Below, in pieces: positions 45,629 to 55,365 of a stretch of DNA of 64,000 bases. This DNA comes from Thiotrichales bacterium (GTDB lineage Bacteria > Pseudomonadota > Gammaproteobacteria > Beggiatoales > Beggiatoaceae), in contig JADGEH010000013.1 of assembly GCA_016744475.1 (NCBI GenBank), forward strand, positions 1 through 64,000. Direction: 5' to 3'. A program made the translations under genes and the position numbers. Each line of letters opens with the position of its first letter. Within the stretch, counting starts at the first letter, position 1. The notes under the pieces were generated by a model that worked only from the letters and a program-made list of their open reading frames with translations, was not told where the DNA came from and ran no database searches.

Positions 45629-46759
45629 ATGTCGAACCAAGACACCTTTTACGCTGCGATGCAAGCCAAAGGCATCAGTCGCCGCGATTTTCTTAAATTC
45701 TGCACCATGACCGCCGCCAGTCTTGGACTGGCTCCGAATATGGTGAATCAAGTCGTGCAAGCGATGGAAACTCAGCCGCGCATCCCGGTGTTGTGGTTGC
45801 ACGGTTTGGAATGCACTTGCTGCACAGAATCTTTTATCCGCTCCGCACACCCGCTTGCCAGCGATGTGATTTTATCCATGATTTCATTGGATTACGACGA
45901 TACCATCATGGCTGCCGCAGGTCATCAAGCAGAAGCTTGTCTACATGAAGTGCGAGAAAAATACAAAGGCCGTTACATTGTGGCGATTGAGGGCAATCCG
46001 CCGATGAATGAAGATGGCATGTATTGCATCATCGGCGGTCGTCCTTTTGTCGATCAAATGAGAGAAACGTGCAAAGACGCGATGGCGGTCATCGCGTGGG
46101 GTTCTTGTGCTTCTAGTGGTTGCGTACAAGCGGCAAAACCCAATCCCACTAATGCTACGCCTGTACATAAAGTGATTACCGATAAACCCGTGATTCGTGT
46201 GCCCGGTTGTCCACCGATTGCGGAAGTGATGACAGGCGTGATGACCTATATTTTGACCTTTGGACGCTTGCCAGAACTTGATAGTCAACGCCGTCCAAAA
46301 ATGTTTTACAGCCAGCGAGTGCATGACAAATGCTATCGCCGCCCCCATTTTGACGCGGGTCAATTCGTTGAATCCTGGGACGATGAAGGCGCACGCAAAG
46401 GCTATTGCTTATACAAAATGGGCTGCAAAGGCCCGACCACTTACAACGCTTGCTCCACTATAGGTTGGAACGAAGGCACCTCCTTCCCTATTCAATCCGG
46501 TCATGGTTGCATTGGCTGCTCTGAAGATGATTTCTGGGATAAACAACCCTTCTATGAACGCTTAAGCAATATTCGACCTTTCGGTGTGGAATCCAACGCC
46601 GATAAAGTCGGATTAGCAGCGGCAGGTGTCGCGGCAGGTGCCATCGGTATTCACGCCGTTGCCAGTGCTGCAAAGCATTTGAACACTGAACCAGAAAAAG
46701 AAAAAGAAAAAGAAAAAGAAAAAGAAAAAGAAAAAGAATCTTCAGAGAGCAAAATCTAA
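45629..46759 (+). CDS. hyaA: NiFe hydrogenase small subunit, oxygen-tolerant membrane-bound type
   Basis: Electron-transfer subunit of a group 1 uptake hydrogenase. A twin-arginine signal (SRRDFLKFC, residues 18-25) directs export of the folded dimer. The proximal cluster box is ECTCCTESF with C62, C64 and C65, and [11 protein letters not shown] with C160 and C165; C64 and C165 match the two extra cysteines of the 4Fe-3S cluster that gives oxygen tolerance in E. coli Hyd-1. The C-terminal anchor helix ([20 protein letters not shown]) is followed by an odd Lys/Glu tail encoded by a 6-base microsatellite. AAAGGAG precedes the ATG. Confidence 0.95.
   Translation: MSNQDTFYAAMQAKGISRRDFLKFCTMTAASLGLAPNMVNQVVQAMETQPRIPVLWLHGLECTCCTESFIRSAHPLASDVILSMISLDYDDTIMAAAGHQAEACLHEVREKYKGRYIVAIEGNPPMNEDGMYCIIGGRPFVDQMRETCKDAMAVIAWGSCASSGCVQAAKPNPTNATPVHKVITDKPVIRVPGCPPIAEVMTGVMTYILTFGRLPELDSQRRPKMFYSQRVHDKCYRRPHFDAGQFVESWDDEGARKGYCLYKMGCKGPTTYNACSTIGWNEGTSFPIQSGHGCIGCSEDDFWDKQPFYERLSNIRPFGVESNADKVGLAAAGVAAGAIGIHAVASAAKHLNTEPEKEKEKEKEKEKEKESSESKI
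46694..46738 (+). repeat. Hexanucleotide microsatellite (GAAAAA)n inside the hydrogenase small subunit gene
   Basis: About 7.5 copies of GAAAAA encode alternating Lys-Glu behind the membrane anchor. Because the unit is 6 bases, gain or loss of units keeps the frame and changes only tail length. Confidence 0.85.
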
Positions 46760-46856
46760 ATTTTAGTGTGCCGCAAGAATGGTTTTGTGGGCTGTCTATG
46801 ATGGGATACACCACTAAAAAAACCTTTGCGCAACAACCTATTCAGGAGCAGTCCTC

Positions 46857-48605
46857 ATGAGTCGTCTTGTCGTTGACCCCGTTACCCGCATTGAAGGCCA
46901 CTTGCGCGTTGAAGTGGACTTAGATGAAAACAATATAATTAAAAATGCCGTGTCTTCGGGCACCATGTGGCGCGGCTTGGAAGTGATTTTAAAAGGCCGC
47001 GATCCGCGTGATGCGTGGGCTTTCACACAGCGTATTTGTGGTGTGTGTACCGGTACTCACGCGCTGACTTCAGTGCGTGCTGTAGAAAATGCATTAGGTA
47101 TCCAAATTCCAGACAATGCCAACAGCATCCGCAACTTAATGCAACTAGCATTGTATGCCCACGATCATTTAGTGCATTTTTATCATCTGCACGCGCTGGA
47201 TTGGGTGGATGTGGTGAATGCGCTTAAAGCCGATCCCAAAGCCACCTCTGATTTGGCACAAAGCATTTCTAAATGGCCAAAATCTTCTGTGGGCTATTTC
47301 TCTGATGTCCAAATGCGCATTAAAACCTTTGTAGAATCCGGTCAATTAGGCCCTTTCATGAACGGCTACTGGGGCAATCCGGCGTATAAATTACCGCCTG
47401 AAGCCAATTTGATGGCTGTTGCACATTATTTGGAAGCCTTGGATTTCCAAAAAGAAATCGTCAAAATTCACGCCGTGTTTGGCGGTAAAAACCCACATCC
47501 CAACTGGTTAGTCGGCGGCATGGCTTGCGCGATTAACGTAGACGATACAGGCGCGGTGGGTGCGGTCAATATGGAACGCTTAAATCTCGTCAGTTCTATT
47601 ATTGACCAGACGATTGATTTCATTGATAACGTGTACGTTCCTGATCTTAAAGCGATTGCCATGTTCTACAAAGATTGGACCTATGGCGGTGGCTTATCGT
47701 CCCAAAACATCATGTCCTACGGCGAATTCCCCGATAACGCCAATGATTTCAGCGCCAGCAATTTACTCATGCCACGCGGTGCGATTATTAATGGCGACCT
47801 GTCCACCGTGCATGACGTAGATTTAACCGATCCTGAACAAGTACAAGAATTCGTCAATCATTCTTGGTACAAATATCCTGATGAAACCAAAGGCTTACAC
47901 CCTTGGGATGGCATTACTGAACCCAACTTTGAATTGGGCAAAAACTTCAAGGGCACAAAAACCAACATCGAAAACCTCGATGAAGGCGGCAAATATTCCT
48001 GGATTAAATCCCCTCGCTGGCGTGGTCATGCGATGGAAGTCGGCCCGCTGTCGCGTTATGTGATTGGCTACGCGCAAGGCAAACCAGAATTCAAAGAACC
48101 CGTGGATAAACTGCTGAAAGATTTAGGTTTACCGCTGGAAGCCTTGTTCTCCACCTTGGGGCGCACAGCGGCTCGTGGGTTGGAAGCTTCCTGGTCTGCG
48201 CATCAAATGAAGTATTTCTACAACAAGCTCATCAGCAACATCAAAGCAGGCGATTTAGCCACTGCAAACACGCAAAAATGGGAACCACACACCTGGCCTC
48301 GTGAAGCCAAAGGCGTAGGTTTTACCGAAGCCCCGCGCGGTGCATTGGGACATTGGATCGTCATTAAAGATGAAAAAATCGAGAATTATCAAGCGGTAGT
48401 ACCGACCACTTGGAACGGTTCACCACGCGATACCCAAGGGCAAATCGGTGCGTATGAAGCTTCGCTGATGGACACACCACTGGTGATTGCCGATCAACCG
48501 CTAGAAATTTTGCGCACGCTGCACAGCTTTGATCCCTGTCTGGCGTGCTCCACCCATGTGATGTCACCGGATAATACCGAGTTGACGACGGTGAAGGTGC
48601 GGTAA
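46857..48605 (+). CDS. hyaB: NiFe hydrogenase large subunit
   Basis: Catalytic subunit with the NiFe(CN)2CO centre. The four nickel-ligand cysteines are C61 and C64 ([11 protein letters not shown]) and C561 and C564 (DPCLACSTH). The protein should be cleaved after H567, removing a 15-residue tail, by the protease encoded at 49521. Length 582 fits group 1 enzymes. GGAG precedes the ATG. Follows hyaA in the same operon. Confidence 0.97.
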   Translation: MSRLVVDPVTRIEGHLRVEVDLDENNIIKNAVSSGTMWRGLEVILKGRDPRDAWAFTQRICGVCTGTHALTSVRAVENALGIQIPDNANSIRNLMQLALYAHDHLVHFYHLHALDWVDVVNALKADPKATSDLAQSISKWPKSSVGYFSDVQMRIKTFVESGQLGPFMNGYWGNPAYKLPPEANLMAVAHYLEALDFQKEIVKIHAVFGGKNPHPNWLVGGMACAINVDDTGAVGAVNMERLNLVSSIIDQTIDFIDNVYVPDLKAIAMFYKDWTYGGGLSSQNIMSYGEFPDNANDFSASNLLMPRGAIINGDLSTVHDVDLTDPEQVQEFVNHSWYKYPDETKGLHPWDGITEPNFELGKNFKGTKTNIENLDEGGKYSWIKSPRWRGHAMEVGPLSRYVIGYAQGKPEFKEPVDKLLKDLGLPLEALFSTLGRTAARGLEASWSAHQMKYFYNKLISNIKAGDLATANTQKWEPHTWPREAKGVGFTEAPRGALGHWIVIKDEKIENYQAVVPTTWNGSPRDTQGQIGAYEASLMDTPLVIADQPLEILRTLHSFDPCLACSTHVMSPDNTELTTVKVR

Positions 48606-48640
48606 ATAGCATTAGTCTGGATTCATGATAAGGAGGCAGT

Positions 48641-49324
48641 ATGAGCATCCAAAACACCACCCTAGAACCTGTTTATGTCTACGAAGTGCCCGTGCGCTTA
48701 TGGCATTGGATTAATGCTTTGTCCATTGTTGTGCTGGCTGTCACAGGTTATCTCATTGCCAGTCCTTTACCTTCCATTGGCGGCGAAGCGACTGAGCATT
48801 TTCTGATGGGCTACATCCGCTTTTTTCACTTTGCTGCCGCCTATATTTTTGCTGTGGGTCTGGTGGTGCGGGTGTATTGGGCTTTTGTCGGTAATCATCA
48901 CAGCAAAGAAATATTCATGCCCCCTTTATTCAAAAAAGAATGGTGGGCGGGCATGTGGTTTCATGTTCGTTGGTATCTCTTCTTAGAAAAAGAACCTAAG
49001 AAATATCTAGGCCATAATCCTTTAGCTTTATTGGTAATGTTCTTTTATGTATTGATGTCATTCTTTATGTTATTTACGGGTTTTGCTTTGTATGGAGAAG
49101 GTGCAGGGATTGATTCTTGGCAGTATCGTTTATTTGGCTGGGTGATTCCTTTTCTGGGTGCCAGTCAAGATGTGCATACCTGGCATCATCTAGGTATGTG
49201 GGGCATTATTGTATTTGTCATGGCGCACATGTATATCGCTATTCGTGAAGACATCATGGGACGTACTAGCATGGTCAGCACAATGATTAATGGTTTACGC
49301 TTTTTTAAAGATACCCGTTCGTGA
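48641..49324 (+). CDS. hyaC: NiFe hydrogenase cytochrome b subunit
   Basis: Four-helix di-haem membrane subunit that hands electrons from the small subunit to quinone. It shows VPVRLWHWINALSIVVLAVTG and HHLGMWGIIVFVMAHMYIAI, with haem-ligand His residues in helices 1, 2 and 4 (e.g. HWI, RFFHFAAAY, HHLGMW, AHMYI). AAGGAGG lies 6 bases upstream. The stop overlaps the GTG of the next gene (GTGA). Confidence 0.95.
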   Translation: MSIQNTTLEPVYVYEVPVRLWHWINALSIVVLAVTGYLIASPLPSIGGEATEHFLMGYIRFFHFAAAYIFAVGLVVRVYWAFVGNHHSKEIFMPPLFKKEWWAGMWFHVRWYLFLEKEPKKYLGHNPLALLVMFFYVLMSFFMLFTGFALYGEGAGIDSWQYRLFGWVIPFLGASQDVHTWHHLGMWGIIVFVMAHMYIAIREDIMGRTSMVSTMINGLRFFKDTRS

Positions 49325-49524
49325 CAGACCCACAAGCACACGCTGAAATGGCAGCATTAAAAACTGACATTGCTTCACTGTTCGCACAGCGAGAAAGCTT
49401 AAAGCAAAAAGTCTCAACTGCCAGTCGTGCAACGCGACAGGCATTGTGGACAGAGCTTGAAATCGTGGATAAACGCTTGTCAGAATTGGATAAGCGTTAT
49501 AAGCATTTGTGGGATGCACAATGA
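49321..49524 (+). CDS. 67-residue helical protein in the hydrogenase operon
   Basis: Small, highly charged, predicted all-helical coiled coil (FAQRESLKQKVSTASRATRQ). The GTG start overlaps the cytochrome b stop by 4 bases (GTGA), and its TGA overlaps the next ATG (ATGA), so it is clearly part of the operon and translated in sequence. I recognise no family. Its position between hyaC and hyaD suggests an assembly or maturation role, which is inference. Confidence 0.75.
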   Translation: MTDPQAHAEMAALKTDIASLFAQRESLKQKVSTASRATRQALWTELEIVDKRLSELDKRYKHLWDAQ

Positions 49525-50051
49525 GCCATCATATTTTGGTACTGGGCATTGGCAATGTCTTGTGGGCGGACGAAGGCTTCGGCGTGCGCTGCGTGGAAGC
49601 CTTACATCAACACTATGAATTTCCTGAATATGTCACCGTCATGGATGGCGGCACTCAAGGTTTGTATTTATTGCAACATGTGCAAACCGCCTCTCATGTA
49701 CTGATTTTTGATGCCATTGATTACGGGCTTGAACCCGGCACTTTGAAAATTGTGCGCAATGATGAAGTGCCTCAATTTATGGGGGCCAAAAAAATGAGTT
49801 TGCATCAAGTGGGTTTTCAAGAAACTTTGGCAGCAGCACAATTGACGGGGCGCTATCCTGAACATTTAACCTTGATAGGTATGCAACCTGAAGAGTTAGA
49901 GGATTACGGCGGCGGTTTAACCGCGATTATTCAAGCTCAAGTGCCCAAGGTGTTAGATACAGGCTTGGCAGAGTTGCTGAGTTGGGGAGTCAGCCATGTG
50001 TCTCGCACTCAGACGGCTGAACATTTATCCCCATTATGCCTCAGTGATTAA
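49521..50051 (+). CDS. hyaD: Hydrogenase maturation endopeptidase
   Basis: HyaD/HupD-type protease that removes the C-terminal tail of the large subunit after nickel insertion. Motifs: GIGNVLWADEGFGVRC, with the Glu that binds nickel, DGGTQGLYL, FDAIDYGLEPG and MSLHQVGFQETL. ATG 49521 overlaps the preceding stop; an ATG at 49509 is also in frame but lacks a ribosome site. The TAA stop (50049-50051) is exactly the left target duplication of family A copy 7. Confidence 0.95.
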   Translation: MSHHILVLGIGNVLWADEGFGVRCVEALHQHYEFPEYVTVMDGGTQGLYLLQHVQTASHVLIFDAIDYGLEPGTLKIVRNDEVPQFMGAKKMSLHQVGFQETLAAAQLTGRYPEHLTLIGMQPEELEDYGGGLTAIIQAQVPKVLDTGLAELLSWGVSHVSRTQTAEHLSPLCLSD

Positions 50052-50213
50052 GCGCCTATACGAAAACGGGATAATCGGCTGCAAATCCGCCCTTTTGGTC
50101 AGGTTGTCCGCTTTTTTTCGTTAAATAGCCCGCTATTCGCCTTAAAAAACCGAAAAACCTGCCTCAAAATAGCGCATTTTCGCTTCGATTCCCCATCTTC
50201 GTATAGGCTCTAA
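50049..50213 (-). mobile_element. MITE-like element, family A, copy 7 (placed on the hyaD stop codon)
   Basis: Core 50052-50210 between TAA duplications (50049-50051, 50211-50213). It starts GCGCCTATAC, one base different from the usual GAGCCTATAC. It fills the whole gap between the convergent hydrogenase operon and gltX. Confidence 0.88.
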
Positions 50214-50222
50214 GACAGTGGG

Positions 50223-51644
50223 CTATGTTAGACGCTCACTAGCGGCTATCAACTGCGCTTTTTGTAAACGTGCTTTTGCTTTATCCACTCCCAAGAACGG
50301 CAATACTTGTGACATTTCAGGGCCGTGCGTCATGCCAGTTAATGCCGCACGCAAGGGCATAAATAAGCCTTTGCCTTTTTTACCGCTGGCAGTTTTCAAG
50401 ACTTTCCCCATTACTTTCCAATCGACTTGCGCTTCTTCCAATGCGGCTATGGCGTGCTCAAAAAACGTCGCACCTGCGTTGCGTAACTCTTCCCTGGCAT
50501 CCTCGGCATAGTCCCAATCATCGGTGCATAAAATGCTCGCCCACACTTGGGCATCGCTAGGAAAGAGTAGATTGGGGTGTACGGTTTTCACAAACGCCTC
50601 TTTAGATTCAGGCGGTACCCGTGCGCGGGTATCTTCATTCATCCACTGCCAGATACGCTCTTCATCAGCTTGTAACACCGCTTGTTGTTGCCAGTGTTTT
50701 AACTGTTGTTCATCAAATTTTGCCGGTGCTTTACCCAAGCGTTGCGTGTCAAATTGTTCTGCCAATTGAGCAAAACTGATGAAATCATCATGTCCATAAG
50801 CATGTCCCAAACGGGCTAGATAATTCACAATGCCTTCGGGAAGCCATCCTTCAGCGCGTAATTCTTTCAAACTACGACTGCCATGACGTTTGGACAGCGG
50901 GCTGTTATCCGCACCGACAATTAAGGAAATATGCCCATAAGTCGGTTGTGGCAGTCCTAGGGCTTGCAAAATCATTAATTGGCGCGGGGTGTTAGTGAGA
51001 TGATCTTCGCCGCGTAACACATGACTGACTTCCATCAGCGCATCGTCTACCGCATTGCAAAAAAAGAAAGCGGGAGTACCGTCCGCACGGCGAATAATGA
51101 AGTCGCCAATATCATCCGTCGAAAATCGTTGCGTATCGCGCACAACATCTTCAAATTCAATGCTTTCACCGCGAGGTACACGAAAACGCAACGTGGGCTG
51201 CAAACCTTTGGCGATTTTTTGTTCAATTTCTTCAGGACTTAAATGGGCGCAAGTGCCTGCATAGCGAGGGGCTTGTCCGGCGACACGTTGGAGTTTACGC
51301 GATACGGCTAATTCTTGAGGGCTACAAAAACACGGATAAACACATTTTTGCGCTTCCAGTTGCGCATAATAATCCGCATAAATATCACTGCGTTGCGATT
51401 GATAATAAGGGGCATGGCCTTTGTCGTGTTCAGGGCCCTCCTGCCAATCCGCTCCCAGCCAGCGCAAATCTTCCATCAACTGTTGCACATATTGGTCTTC
51501 ACTACGCTCTTGATCGGTATCTTCAATCCGTAATAAAAATATCCCTTGATGGCGGTAAGCCAATAATGCATTAAACAGTGCTGTGCGCACATTACCTAGA
51601 TGAATCAAGCCAGTGGGGCTGGGGGCAAAGCGGGTTTTAGTCAC
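50223..51644 (-). CDS. gltX: Glutamyl-tRNA synthetase
   Basis: Class I synthetase attaching glutamate to tRNA-Glu. The HIGH-type box is HLGN (FAPSPTGLIHLGNVRTALF) and the KMSKS-type box is LSKRH near residue 250. The zinc-binding set typical of GluRS is CFC ... YAGTC. Start GTG 51644 is preferred: GGGAG lies 5 bases upstream and the protein then begins MTKTRFAPSPTG; a TTG at 51656 adds four residues but overlaps that ribosome site. Only family A copy 7 separates it from hyaD. Confidence 0.95.
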   Translation of the reverse strand: MTKTRFAPSPTGLIHLGNVRTALFNALLAYRHQGIFLLRIEDTDQERSEDQYVQQLMEDLRWLGADWQEGPEHDKGHAPYYQSQRSDIYADYYAQLEAQKCVYPCFCSPQELAVSRKLQRVAGQAPRYAGTCAHLSPEEIEQKIAKGLQPTLRFRVPRGESIEFEDVVRDTQRFSTDDIGDFIIRRADGTPAFFFCNAVDDALMEVSHVLRGEDHLTNTPRQLMILQALGLPQPTYGHISLIVGADNSPLSKRHGSRSLKELRAEGWLPEGIVNYLARLGHAYGHDDFISFAQLAEQFDTQRLGKAPAKFDEQQLKHWQQQAVLQADEERIWQWMNEDTRARVPPESKEAFVKTVHPNLLFPSDAQVWASILCTDDWDYAEDAREELRNAGATFFEHAIAALEEAQVDWKVMGKVLKTASGKKGKGLFMPLRAALTGMTHGPEMSQVLPFLGVDKAKARLQKAQLIAASERLT

Positions 51645-51674
51645 AACATCTCCCAATTTTCATGTTTCGTGAAA

Positions 51675-51693
51675 TTTAAGCCTGGACAAGTCT
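51675..51693. repeat. Family B' end fragment upstream of gltX
   Basis: TTTAAGCCTGGACAAGTCT matches the terminus of the 59034-59194 element. It lies 31 bases upstream of the gltX start, in or near its promoter. Confidence 0.55.
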
Positions 51694-51856
51694 CTTGAAA
51701 AGAATTTAAGACAATAGATCAGCGTGTCCTAAAGATGTCTTGCATCACGGCTACTTTTTTTTCCTAAGCTATAGACAGTTGTAAAATCTTCCGCTTATCA
51801 TACCAGGATTCAAGCGCAATGCCGCTTTTCTTGGTGAATGATAAAAGGAGACCCCG

Positions 51857-52462
51857 ATGGTAAAAGTTCTAATGAGTTTATTTTTGTTGTTATCCACACA
51901 AGTTTATGCGGCGGATGCAACGAAAAACCCTGAACCCGTAATATCACCTGCAAAAGCAAAGGAGACTGTTTTGATTACAATGCAAACCAATAAAGGTACG
52001 ATTAAATTAGAATTGAATGCAGAAAAAGCACCGAAAACGGTTGAAAACTTCACTAACTATGTTGAAGCTGGTTTCTTTGACGGTACTATCTTTCATCGTG
52101 TGATTAATAACTTCATGATTCAAGGCGGTGGTTTTACTCAAGATTACAAACAAAAAGAAACAGGCATGTCAATTCAAAATGAAGCCAAAAATGGTTTGAA
52201 AAATGACAGTGGCACCATTGCCATGGCTCGCACCAATGATCCTCATTCAGCGACCGCACAGTTTTTCATCAATGTAAAAGACAATGACTTTTTGAATTAC
52301 CCCGGTCAAGATGGTTGGGGTTATACAGTGTTTGGAAAAGTAGTTGAAGGCATGGATGTTATAGAAGCCATTAAAGGCGTGAAAACAGGTCGTGGCGGCC
52401 CGTTTCCAACCGATGTCCCTCAAGATATGATTATTATTGAGAAGATGACCATCGCTGAGTAA
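51857..52462 (+). CDS. Periplasmic cyclophilin-type peptidyl-prolyl isomerase
   Basis: A 201-residue protein with a signal peptide ending VYAADA. The cyclophilin domain is complete, with active-site text [37 protein letters not shown] and [11 protein letters not shown], i.e. the catalytic Arg, Phe, Gln and the conserved substrate-pocket residues. It is a PpiA-type periplasmic folding catalyst. AAAGGAG precedes the ATG. A second, divergent cyclophilin follows after a terminator-like hairpin. Confidence 0.92.
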   Translation: MVKVLMSLFLLLSTQVYAADATKNPEPVISPAKAKETVLITMQTNKGTIKLELNAEKAPKTVENFTNYVEAGFFDGTIFHRVINNFMIQGGGFTQDYKQKETGMSIQNEAKNGLKNDSGTIAMARTNDPHSATAQFFINVKDNDFLNYPGQDGWGYTVFGKVVEGMDVIEAIKGVKTGRGGPFPTDVPQDMIIIEKMTIAE

Positions 52463-52478
52463 ACCCTGACTCTATGTA

Positions 52479-52519
52479 ATGGCTTTTTTTATCTGGGCTA
52501 TCCAGATAAGAAAGGCCAT
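52479..52519. terminator. Terminator-like hairpin between the two cyclophilin genes
   Basis: ATGGCTTTTTTTATCTGG (52479-52496) pairs with CCAGATAAGAAAGGCCAT (52502-52519) across a 5-base loop. Confidence 0.7.
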
Positions 52520-52684
52520 CACTTCTCAAGACTCCTTATAAAAACCATAATAGTTTATGCAATGAAATGTTAAAGTTTTTTAACAAAGAACTCTTTTACA
52601 CCCTGGTTATTTATAACTCTATTGTTGAATCCAATAAATGTTGATTTTAAGCACGTCTTTCCAGCAAAACCTAGTGGACACTAC

Positions 52685-53662
52685 ATGATGAAATCTCTGG
52701 CATCTCTCTTACTGGCTGTTTCTTTACAATTCTCTAGCTCAATTCTATGGGCTAATTCAGAAACAGTTCCCCAGGTACAGATTAATACCAATCTCGGTAG
52801 CTTCACGGTAGAACTGTATCCTAAAAAAGCACCTCAAACGGTGGCTAATTTTCTACAATACGTAAATGACGGTTTTTACCAAGATATTATTTTTCATCGC
52901 TTGATTGGTGGCTATATTGCTCAAGCAGGTCGTTACAATGAAGACTTGGAGGAAAAAGAGCCTACCTATAATGCAGTGGTCATAGAATCCGATAATGGTC
53001 TCAGTAATCTGCGCGGTACTCTAGCAATGGCACGCGAGCGTGAACCTAATTCAGGAACAAGCCAATTTTTTATTAATCTTGCTGATAATAAGGCTTTAGA
53101 TTTTCACAGTCATACGCGCCGTGGTTCGGGCTATACGGTGTTTGGCAAAATCATCGCAGGTGCAGACATTCTGGAAACATTGAATAAGCTCGATAATGAA
53201 CCACAGGAAGGTTTCAAATACATGCCTTCTCAAAATGTGGTGATTCAATCCATGACTGTGGAAGAAGGTGCCGTTGCAGTGGCTTTGGAACCTTTAGACA
53301 ATGCAGAAGAAGATGTTGTTGAAGCGGACGATGTTGCAAATACCGCAGAAGATACTCAAGATGAGGCATACGCGGATGCAGATACAGAAGAAGATGCCTA
53401 TGTAGATGATGCAGCCAGTGAAGATGAATATGTAGAAGATGATAGTTTAACGGCTGATGCGACTGACGAAACAACGGATGAAGTGATTGGTGAAGATACT
53501 GCTGATGCAGTGAAAGTCGTTGCTACATCAACGCCCACTCCCGTACTGGCTAAACCAAAACCTGCTGTGGTCCCTAAACGTATTGTTCAACCCAGTAAAA
53601 GCCGTGTACCTTTGTTAGCCAAGCATTTACCAGAACCTCCTGATATTCCCGCCGTTGAATAA
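52685..53662 (+). CDS. Divergent exported cyclophilin with acidic C-terminal tail
   Basis: About 325 residues. The signal peptide ends LWANS. The cyclophilin domain (about 30-190) keeps IIFHRLI and GTSQFFINLADN, but the canonical FMIQGG is replaced by YIAQAG, so catalysis may be weakened. After it comes a 75-residue region dominated by Asp and Glu (e.g. EEDAYVDDAASEDEYVEDD), then a Pro/Lys tail. Such acidic regions can bind Ca2+ or basic partners (inference). ATG 52685 (or the next codon, 52688) precedes the signal peptide; the frame opens at 52622. Confidence 0.82.
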   Translation: MMKSLASLLLAVSLQFSSSILWANSETVPQVQINTNLGSFTVELYPKKAPQTVANFLQYVNDGFYQDIIFHRLIGGYIAQAGRYNEDLEEKEPTYNAVVIESDNGLSNLRGTLAMAREREPNSGTSQFFINLADNKALDFHSHTRRGSGYTVFGKIIAGADILETLNKLDNEPQEGFKYMPSQNVVIQSMTVEEGAVAVALEPLDNAEEDVVEADDVANTAEDTQDEAYADADTEEDAYVDDAASEDEYVEDDSLTADATDETTDEVIGEDTADAVKVVATSTPTPVLAKPKPAVVPKRIVQPSKSRVPLLAKHLPEPPDIPAVE

Positions 53663-53692
53663 AAAACGCTATTAAGTTGAGTTGATTCAATC

Positions 53693-53727
53693 AATGGATG
53701 CAATGTACTGCATCCATTTTTTTATGC
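53693..53727 (+). terminator. Terminator of the second cyclophilin gene
   Basis: AATGGATGCA and TGCATCCATT around ATGTAC, followed by TTTTT. Confidence 0.88.
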
Positions 53728-53749
53728 CCTAAACCCTGGCTAGACCTTT

Positions 53750-54472
53750 ATGACTACACAGACTTTATTTATCTCTGATCTACATTTAGATATTCAACGT
53801 CCAGATATTCTGGCTTTGTTTTTTAAATTCATCCAAGAACAAGCACCGCTTGCCGACAGTCTTTATATTTTGGGTGATTTATTTGAAGCTTGGATTGGTG
53901 ATGATGACGATGCTGAGATTTGCCAAACCGTCAAAGCCGCTTTAAAACCATTGACAGAAAAAATCCCCGTATTTGTTATGCACGGTAATCGAGATTTTCT
54001 ACTCGGCAAACAATTTGAACAAGACACCGGCTGCCAGCTTTTACCCGAACAACACACACTCGATGTGTACGGTGTTTCTACTTTATTAATGCATGGCGAT
54101 ACGTTATGTACTGATGATGTCGCGTATTTACAATTACGACAAACCCTGCATCATCCTCTATGGCAACAAGATTTTTTAAGCAAAAACTTAGATGAACGAC
54201 GGTTGATGGCACAACAATTAAGACAGCAAAGCCAAGCGGCGATGCAGTCTAAAAGTGAAGAGATTATGGATGCCAACCCACAAGCCGTAGAAACTGCTTT
54301 TCAGCAACATAAAGTACAACGCATCATTCATGGGCACACGCATCGTCCACAGATTCACACCACCGATGTTGCAGGAACCCGTGTTGAGCGCGTGGTATTA
54401 GGGGATTGGTACCAGCAAGGCAGTATTTTAGTGTGTGATGCGCAAGGTTGTCATTTAAGTGTTTATGAATAG
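53750..54472 (+). CDS. lpxH: UDP-2,3-diacylglucosamine diphosphatase
   Basis: Lipid A pathway enzyme (calcineurin-like metallophosphatase) that cleaves UDP-diacyl-GlcN to lipid X and UMP. The metal-binding boxes are all present: ISDLHLD, LGDLFEAWIGDDDDA, HGNRDFLLG, MHGDTLCTDD and HGHTHRPQ. Length 240 is normal. The ribosome site is weak. It converges on the persulfide dioxygenase gene with a 21-base gap. Confidence 0.95.
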   Translation: MTTQTLFISDLHLDIQRPDILALFFKFIQEQAPLADSLYILGDLFEAWIGDDDDAEICQTVKAALKPLTEKIPVFVMHGNRDFLLGKQFEQDTGCQLLPEQHTLDVYGVSTLLMHGDTLCTDDVAYLQLRQTLHHPLWQQDFLSKNLDERRLMAQQLRQQSQAAMQSKSEEIMDANPQAVETAFQQHKVQRIIHGHTHRPQIHTTDVAGTRVERVVLGDWYQQGSILVCDAQGCHLSVYE

Positions 54473-54493
54473 CCTACTAACCATCATTGAGAA

Positions 54494-55246
54494 CTAACCC
54501 TGTTCATGAAATTCACAGGGTTTGCGTAGCGCTTCTGGCACATTATCGGGGCATTGACCGCACAGTTGATTGCCCGGTACGGCAAAATCCATTTTGCGCG
54601 GATAAGGCAAATCCAGCGCATTCATGATGTCAACAAAAGCCGCTTTGCTGGTGTTATTCCCCAGGCGCGGATTGCGGTTTTTTTCTTGTGCAATGCTGGT
54701 GACACAACGGCCTTCATAATCATGCCCTGGATAGACTAAGGTGTTGCCAGGCAAATTGAAAAACTTATTGTGGATGCTGTCGTATAAATCTTCAGCATTA
54801 CCGGATTGAAAGTCTGTGCGCCCGCAAGCTTCAATCAGCAGTGCATCCCCTGAAAACAACCATTTCACACCGCCCTGTTCTAACAAATAAGCATGATGAG
54901 TGCTGGTGTGTCCGGGTGTGAAAAGAGGATGTAAAGCGATTGAACCGATTAAAAAGGCATCCCCTTCTTTAACTCCCACATCCACGCAAGGCAATTCATC
55001 CATAGCGGGGGCTGCAATCTGGCTGTGACTTAATTGTTTTAAGCGCCGCGCTCCGGTTAAATGATCGGCGTGAACATGTGTTTCTAAGGTAAAAGCCAGT
55101 TCTAAGCCCGCATCTTTAATAACTTGTAAATCCCGCGATGCAGTATCAAACACGGGATCAATCAGCACACATTGCCCAGTGTCTTCACAACCTAACAAAT
55201 AAGTATAAGTAGAAGAACTGGATTCAAATAATTGTTTAAATATCAT
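54494..55246 (-). CDS. ETHE1-type persulfide dioxygenase (metallo-beta-lactamase fold)
   Basis: Mononuclear-iron enzyme that oxidises glutathione persulfide to sulfite, a step in sulfide/sulfane oxidation. The MBL signature is THVHADHLTGA, followed by FTPGHTSTH, FSGDALLIEACGRTDFQ and YPGHDYEGR, as in ETHE1/SdoA-type proteins. The RTDFQ after the metal Asp is characteristic of this subfamily. The C-terminus has an extra CGQCPDN box. No rhodanese domain is fused. It fits the sulfur-oxidiser picture with the sulfur globule protein. Confidence 0.9.
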   Translation of the reverse strand: MIFKQLFESSSSTYTYLLGCEDTGQCVLIDPVFDTASRDLQVIKDAGLELAFTLETHVHADHLTGARRLKQLSHSQIAAPAMDELPCVDVGVKEGDAFLIGSIALHPLFTPGHTSTHHAYLLEQGGVKWLFSGDALLIEACGRTDFQSGNAEDLYDSIHNKFFNLPGNTLVYPGHDYEGRCVTSIAQEKNRNPRLGNNTSKAAFVDIMNALDLPYPRKMDFAVPGNQLCGQCPDNVPEALRKPCEFHEQG

Positions 55247-55365
55247 TTAATGAAGTCTCTTAAGTCAAGGTGGAATCATGGCGGTTTTTTGATGTTTGAG
55301 CATGGTTTCAAGCACCGCAAAGCAGCTTTTGCGTCATTTCAGTAACAGCATTTTAGTGACAGAAT

